Origin: CAZJCK01 sp964544635
GTDB taxonomy: Bacteria; Zixibacteria; MSB-5A5; GN15; FEB-12
Direction: 5' to 3'
Assembly: GCA_964544635.1 (NCBI GenBank)
Contig: CAZJCK010000005.1
Span: forward strand, 10,737 to 74,736
Length of the DNA stretch: 64,000 bases
Numbering within the stretch: the stretch's first letter is position 1; each line of letters starts with the position of its first letter. The notes under the pieces were generated by a model, which did not search any database, had not been told where the DNA came from, and saw only the letters and a list, made by a program, of their open reading frames with translations. The position numbers and the translations under genes were made by a program. This document shows, piece by piece, positions 60,450 through 64,000 of this stretch.

Positions 60450-61175
60450 ATGAGTCAGGATTATCTCATCCAGGATATCCAGCGTGCCGAGGCCAACAAG
60501 CATGCCGATAAAGTGCGCCATGTCCGCCAGCGTAAACCGTTGTGGCGTGAATATCTCGAAGCCGCAATCATTGCCCTGGTGGCGGCGCTGTTGTTGCGGC
60601 TGTTTGTGGTATCGGCCTACCGGGTTTCGTCGACCTCGATGGAAGACACCCTGTTAGCGGGTGATTACATCTTTGTCAACCAGCTGGCCTACGAATTCGG
60701 CACCGCGCCGCAGGTCGGGGACATTATTGTCTTCGAGTATCCCAACAATCCGTCAAAGGATTACATCAAGCGGATTGTGGCCGGGCCGGGACAGCAGGTC
60801 CAGTTGGCCGACAAGGTGTTGTATGTCGACGGTATGCCGGCGCAGGTACCGGTGGATGCCAAGTATATTGACCAGCGGATACTGCCGGGCGATTTGTCGT
60901 TCCGCGACAATTTCGGGCCGTACGTGGTGCCGTATGGCGAGTACTTCGTGATGGGCGACAATCGCGACGACAGCAAGGATTCCCGGTTCTGGGGAACCGT
61001 GCCGGAGGACAAGCTGATCGGCAAGGCGGTGTTCGTCTACTGGTCGTGGGCGCCTGACTCAGACTCGCCCGGATGGAGTTTCCCGTACGTGATCGATGCC
61101 GTGCAATGGGTTGGCCATTTTATCATCAACTTCCCGTCGCACATTCGCTGGTCACGGCTCGGGCACTCAATTTAG
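60450..61175 (+). CDS. lepB: Signal peptidase I
   Basis: The 241-residue membrane protease removes signal peptides from Sec-exported proteins. An N-terminal cytoplasmic part of about 35 residues is followed by one membrane helix (AAIIALVAALLLRLFVV), the catalytic Ser63 in SSTSMEDTL, Lys107 in IKRIVAGPGQ and the box GDNRDDSKDSRFWG. Many envelope proteins in this window are its substrates. The ATG at 60450 follows a weak site (AAGGG). The hemW gene begins 3 bases after its stop and they are probably coexpressed. Confidence 0.95.
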   Translation: MSQDYLIQDIQRAEANKHADKVRHVRQRKPLWREYLEAAIIALVAALLLRLFVVSAYRVSSTSMEDTLLAGDYIFVNQLAYEFGTAPQVGDIIVFEYPNNPSKDYIKRIVAGPGQQVQLADKVLYVDGMPAQVPVDAKYIDQRILPGDLSFRDNFGPYVVPYGEYFVMGDNRDDSKDSRFWGTVPEDKLIGKAVFVYWSWAPDSDSPGWSFPYVIDAVQWVGHFIINFPSHIRWSRLGHSI

Positions 61176-61178
61176 TAC

Positions 61179-62318
61179 ATGCCGTTTGGACTCTATCTTC
61201 ATTTCCCATTCTGCCGGAACCGCTGCTCGTATTGTGATTTCTACAAAGAAATCCATCGCGCCGACCGCGAGCTCGAGTTCTGGAAAGCGCTGTCGTTTGA
61301 AACCGAGCTGGTCGCAGAAACGCTCGAGTCACATGAGCGGCTCGACAGTATTTTTGTCGGCGGCGGCACACCGTCGCTGGCCAATCTTGCCAGTTTCCGC
61401 GCCTGGATCGAGCAGCTGCACAGCCACATTCGGTTCTCCGACACGCTCGAATTTTCGATCGAAACCAACCCGGAATCGGTCGATCGCGATCTGCTGACGG
61501 CGTTTCGGGACCTCGGTATCAACCGCCCGCTGTTTGGCATCCAGTCGTTCCAGACCGACCTGCTGGAGCTGCTTGATCGTCGGCACAATCCGTACCATTC
61601 GCAGCGCGCCATCTACCTCGCCAACGCGCTCGATTTCCGTAACTACGGTGTCGATATTATCTTCGGGCTGCCCGGTCAAAGCCACAAGCAGCTCGAGGCC
61701 GACCTCAACCAGGTTGTCGATCTGGCACCGCCGCATATTTCGTACTACCAGTTAACTGTTGAGACCGGCACGCCGCTGGCTCAACGGGTAGTGTCGGGGG
61801 ATGTCAGGATGCTGCCGGGCGAGGATGTGCATTCGATGTATCGGGCGGGGTGCGAGAAGTTTCGGGAGCTCGGCTACCAGCGCTACGAGGTATCGTCATT
61901 CGCCCGGCCCGGTTTCCAGTGCCGTCACAATCTCGGCTACTGGGAAGGCGGCGACTATATCGGCCTGGGACCGTCGGCGCATTCCTTCCTTGATGGTCGA
62001 CGTTTCGCCAATGAGGCCAGCTTGGCGGTATACGTCAAAACGCTGACCGAACAGCGGCGGCAGCCGCTGGTACATGATCTGTCCGACGACAGCGATCGGA
62101 TGACTGAGGCGGTCATGCTCGGCCTGCGGACATCGCGCGGGATCAGCCGCAGTGAGTTTGCCGGACGATTCGGCAGTCCGCTGGAGGACGTTATCGATGA
62201 TGCCCAGTTTCGGTTGCTGGTATCGTCGGGACATGTCATTGCCGACCCGGGCAGTGTCCGCCTGAGCGACGAGGGGCTGGATCTGGCCGATGAGATTACG
62301 CGGCGGTTGCTAAAATGA
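61179..62318 (+). CDS. hemW: HemW-like radical SAM heme chaperone
   Basis: The 379-residue protein has the radical-SAM CxxxCxxC site (Cys12, Cys16, Cys19) near the N-terminus and the Phe/Tyr-Cys pattern CSYCDFY of HemW rather than the HemN coproporphyrinogen oxidase. Family blocks SIFVGGGTPSL, FSIETNPES, FGIQSF and YYQLTVETGTPLAQR are present. HemW inserts heme into target proteins, fitting the heme proteins encoded nearby. It is 3 bases after lepB. Confidence 0.9.
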   Translation: MPFGLYLHFPFCRNRCSYCDFYKEIHRADRELEFWKALSFETELVAETLESHERLDSIFVGGGTPSLANLASFRAWIEQLHSHIRFSDTLEFSIETNPESVDRDLLTAFRDLGINRPLFGIQSFQTDLLELLDRRHNPYHSQRAIYLANALDFRNYGVDIIFGLPGQSHKQLEADLNQVVDLAPPHISYYQLTVETGTPLAQRVVSGDVRMLPGEDVHSMYRAGCEKFRELGYQRYEVSSFARPGFQCRHNLGYWEGGDYIGLGPSAHSFLDGRRFANEASLAVYVKTLTEQRRQPLVHDLSDDSDRMTEAVMLGLRTSRGISRSEFAGRFGSPLEDVIDDAQFRLLVSSGHVIADPGSVRLSDEGLDLADEITRRLLK

Positions 62319-62352
62319 GTCCGCGCTCCTATGGCGCCGACTTCCCCACGTC

Positions 62353-62393
62353 ATCCCGGACGAGATCCGCCGGAGGCGGATCGAAGATCCGGG
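62353..62393. repeat. REP-like imperfect palindrome in the hemW-tadA intergenic region
   Basis: A nested hairpin: outer stem CCCGGA (62355-62360) with TCCGGG (62388-62393), inner perfect stem ATCCGCC-GGA-GGCGGAT (62365-62381). It looks like the intergenic palindromic repeats (REP/MITE type) found in many genomes. The rest of this 419-base gene-free interval contains another short CCGCC-TTC-GGCGG hairpin at about 62533-62545 and no recognisable gene. Confidence 0.55.
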
Positions 62394-62737
62394 ACCCATT
62401 ATTGCAGGGGTAAATCTCCGACCGGGTTAGCCTCTCCTCGTCTGCCGCCCACCAAAAACAATTCCTGCAGGCCGGAATGTCCCGAAGAGACTTCCGGCGT
62501 CTTTGTGATTCGCAGCCCCCAAAACCCTGCACCCGCCTTCGGCGGGCTTGAGATTTCGGGCTACCAAGACAGTCTGCCACCGCCCGGCTGCGCTGCGCAG
62601 TGAGAAACCAGTGGATTATTGTGCGGCGAGTACGTCCTCGTGCCTGCAGGTCTTTTATATAGTGTCGACATCGGCCACCCGCCCCCACCCCGCCGATTTG
62701 TTGTTGGCCTGACCAATCCGATTTCTATATTGCAGCC

Positions 62738-63214
62738 ATGTTCGACGAACGACTGGAAGATTACATGCGCATGGCGCTGGCCGAAGCGTACGAAGCGTTC
62801 GAGCAGGGCGAGGTGCCGGTCGGCGCTGTCGTTATCTACAACGACCGCATCATCGGCCGCGGCCACAACCAGACGGCGCGCCTGAAGGATGCCTCGGCCC
62901 ATGCCGAGATGATTGCGCTGTCGGCGGCGTACAATTTTGTCGGCGACTGGCGGCTGGAGGGATGCATGATGGTCAGCACGCTGGAGCCGTGCACCATGTG
63001 TGCCGGCGCTATCAGCCTGTCGCGCATTGAGCGGATTGTCTTCGGCGCCCGCGACCTCAAGTTCGGGGCGTGCGGGTCGATCTTCGACGTTCCCCGCGAA
63101 CCGAAACTCAATCACCAGATCGAAGTGGTCGAGGGGGTGCTGGCCGACGAAATCAGCGAACTGATGAAAGAATTTTTCAGGCAGGTGCGACAGAACCGGG
63201 AGCAGATCAATTGA
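62738..63214 (+). CDS. tadA: tRNA-specific adenosine deaminase
   Basis: The 158-residue zinc enzyme converts A34 to inosine in tRNA-Arg(ACG). The zinc/active site motifs HAEMIAL (His and catalytic Glu) and EPCTMCAGA (Cys-x2-Cys) are present, with GHNQTARLKDASAHAE and ACGSIFDV typical of TadA. It is essential in most bacteria. The TTG of the following membrane gene overlaps its stop by 4 bases (TTGA). Confidence 0.95.
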   Translation: MFDERLEDYMRMALAEAYEAFEQGEVPVGAVVIYNDRIIGRGHNQTARLKDASAHAEMIALSAAYNFVGDWRLEGCMMVSTLEPCTMCAGAISLSRIERIVFGARDLKFGACGSIFDVPREPKLNHQIEVVEGVLADEISELMKEFFRQVRQNREQIN

Positions 63215-63687
63215 GGCCGCTCGATCCGATTATCCAAAAGCAACACACCGTGGTACGGTTCGTGGCGATCTTCATGCTTCTGGCGGCCCCGGTGCTCTAC
63301 CTGATCATCGCAGTGGCGATCGCGGCCACGGATCCATCGCCGGCCGGCGGTGAACTCGATGTCCTGTTCTATATCCTGTTGATCGTGGGCGCGGTCCAGC
63401 CATTCCTCATCCCCTGGCTGGAGCGGGTGCAGCTGCGAACGGTGGAACATCGTGACAAGACAGCACGCCAGGTGGCAGCGCTCTACCTGACCACCTTCAT
63501 ACTCAAGGCGGCGTTTATCGAGGCAGTTTTCATCTACGGCCTGGTGGTCTACCTGCTGTCCAAGGACTCGATCGAGCGGATGCTGGTCTTCTATGCGGTC
63601 GGCGTCGTCTGGACCTTCGTGTACTGGCCGACTGAAAGCCGACTCCACAACTTTCTGGAGAGAGTAGGACGGTATGACGGACGATAA
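63211..63687 (+). CDS. Small polytopic membrane protein, unknown
   Basis: The 158-residue protein starts at TTG overlapping the tadA stop by 4 bases, with GGGAG upstream. Four hydrophobic segments (about 16-38, 50-65, 90-112, 122-140) are separated by short charged loops; a conserved feature was not recognised. It overlaps the next gene by 14 bases, which encodes another membrane protein of similar size, suggesting a pair forming one complex. Confidence 0.65.
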   Translation: MRPLDPIIQKQHTVVRFVAIFMLLAAPVLYLIIAVAIAATDPSPAGGELDVLFYILLIVGAVQPFLIPWLERVQLRTVEHRDKTARQVAALYLTTFILKAAFIEAVFIYGLVVYLLSKDSIERMLVFYAVGVVWTFVYWPTESRLHNFLERVGRYDGR

Positions 63688-64000
63688 GATTCGCGATGAT
63701 GTCGATCTGTACCAGTTGATGGCGGCGCCGCTGTATTTCGGCCTGTTCATGAATGTGCTGATCCCGATGGCGGTGCTGTTTGTCTGCTACTGGGCCAACC
63801 AGAACTTCTGGGTGACGAACAAGGCAGGCGACCTGGCCGGCCCGCTGTTCTGGGTGGCCGGGCTGCTGTCGATCGCCCAGGCCGGGTTCGCGCTGTGGTG
63901 GCGGTCGAAACGGGTCCAGACGCCGATGATTCACCGCGAACAAACCTTCCAGTCCGACCTCAAGCAAAACCTGGTCAGGCGGCTGCGACCGGTCTTCATC
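63674..64000 (+). CDS. Membrane protein, unknown (cut at the right edge)
   Basis: The first 109 residues are present: an acidic N-terminus (MTDDKIRDDVDLYQLM), two hydrophobic segments (about 15-40 and 55-75) and a cytoplasmic basic part. The ATG at 63674 overlaps the previous gene by 14 bases and has AGGACGG upstream. It looks like the partner of that gene. The rest lies outside the window. Confidence 0.65.
   Translation, partial: MTDDKIRDDVDLYQLMAAPLYFGLFMNVLIPMAVLFVCYWANQNFWVTNKAGDLAGPLFWVAGLLSIAQAGFALWWRSKRVQTPMIHREQTFQSDLKQNLVRRLRPVFI

Overview
The window looks like one scaffold of a metagenome-assembled, GC-rich, Gram-negative bacterium of the FCB group, most likely candidate division Zixibacteria or a close relative (inference from content, not from a search). 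The reasons are a C-terminal dockerin-like tail with the CC...RGD...LVDFLF.GG pattern, PorV-like and DUF5916 outer-membrane proteins, a patatin fused to an Omp85 barrel, several TPR membrane proteins and an exosortase. A run of 100 Ns (25557-25656) is a scaffolding gap inside a tandem repeat. I see no rRNA, tRNA, CRISPR array, phage or transposase.

Layout. 1-4.7 kb: the 3' end of glycyl-tRNA synthetase, a small thioredoxin-like protein, a GT-C-like membrane protein with a C-terminal solenoid, selenophosphate synthetase selD read through an in-frame UGA (selenocysteine), a zinc-ribbon protein and a promoter-terminator pair that may be a small RNA. 4.7-7.2 kb: exosortase, EpsI-like protein and a lipoprotein in one operon. 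7.3-13.8 kb: lipid kinase plus a DUF5683 protein, converging on an HD-GYP/HEAT signalling pair, then a nucleotide-sugar dehydrogenase. 14-20 kb: two TPR proteins, a GAF-GAF-SpoIIE phosphatase and a heme-domain lipoprotein. 20-23 kb: an atypical member of the 4-hydroxybutyryl-CoA dehydratase/HpaB family and an unknown membrane protein. 23-26.2 kb: a metal island, arsR-acr3-arsC divergent from a Cys-repeat HMA protein. 26.2-35 kb: envelope proteins (PorV-like, heme lipoprotein, patatin-Omp85, DUF4097, a beta-domain-SppA fusion) with a TrmH/SpoU methylase. 35-38 kb: minor pilins. 38-42.7 kb: acetolactate synthase, aldehyde dehydrogenase, RidA and endonuclease IV. 42.9-45.3 kb: DUF5916 protein. 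45.4-56.3 kb: a long minus-strand run (GerW/YtfJ, DUF2953, DUF885, RlmD, CDF exporter, VTT protein, CNNM/HlyC, HtpX and an SDF transporter with a 400-residue charged tail). 56.6-64 kb: dockerin protein, bacteriohemerythrin, DinB, signal peptidase I, HemW, a palindromic repeat, TadA and two small membrane proteins, the last cut by the window end.

Much of the window serves the cell envelope: export and processing (LepB, SppA, HtpX, exosortase), outer-membrane barrels, pilus assembly and surface sugar synthesis. A second theme is metals and redox (arsenic, HMA protein, CDF, heme and hemerythrin proteins, selenium). The most notable observations are the Sec-containing SelD, the SDF transporter with an RG/RD-rich tail, the beta-domain-SppA fusion, the 42-bp Cys-repeat HMA protein, and the HpaB-family protein with changed cluster ligands.
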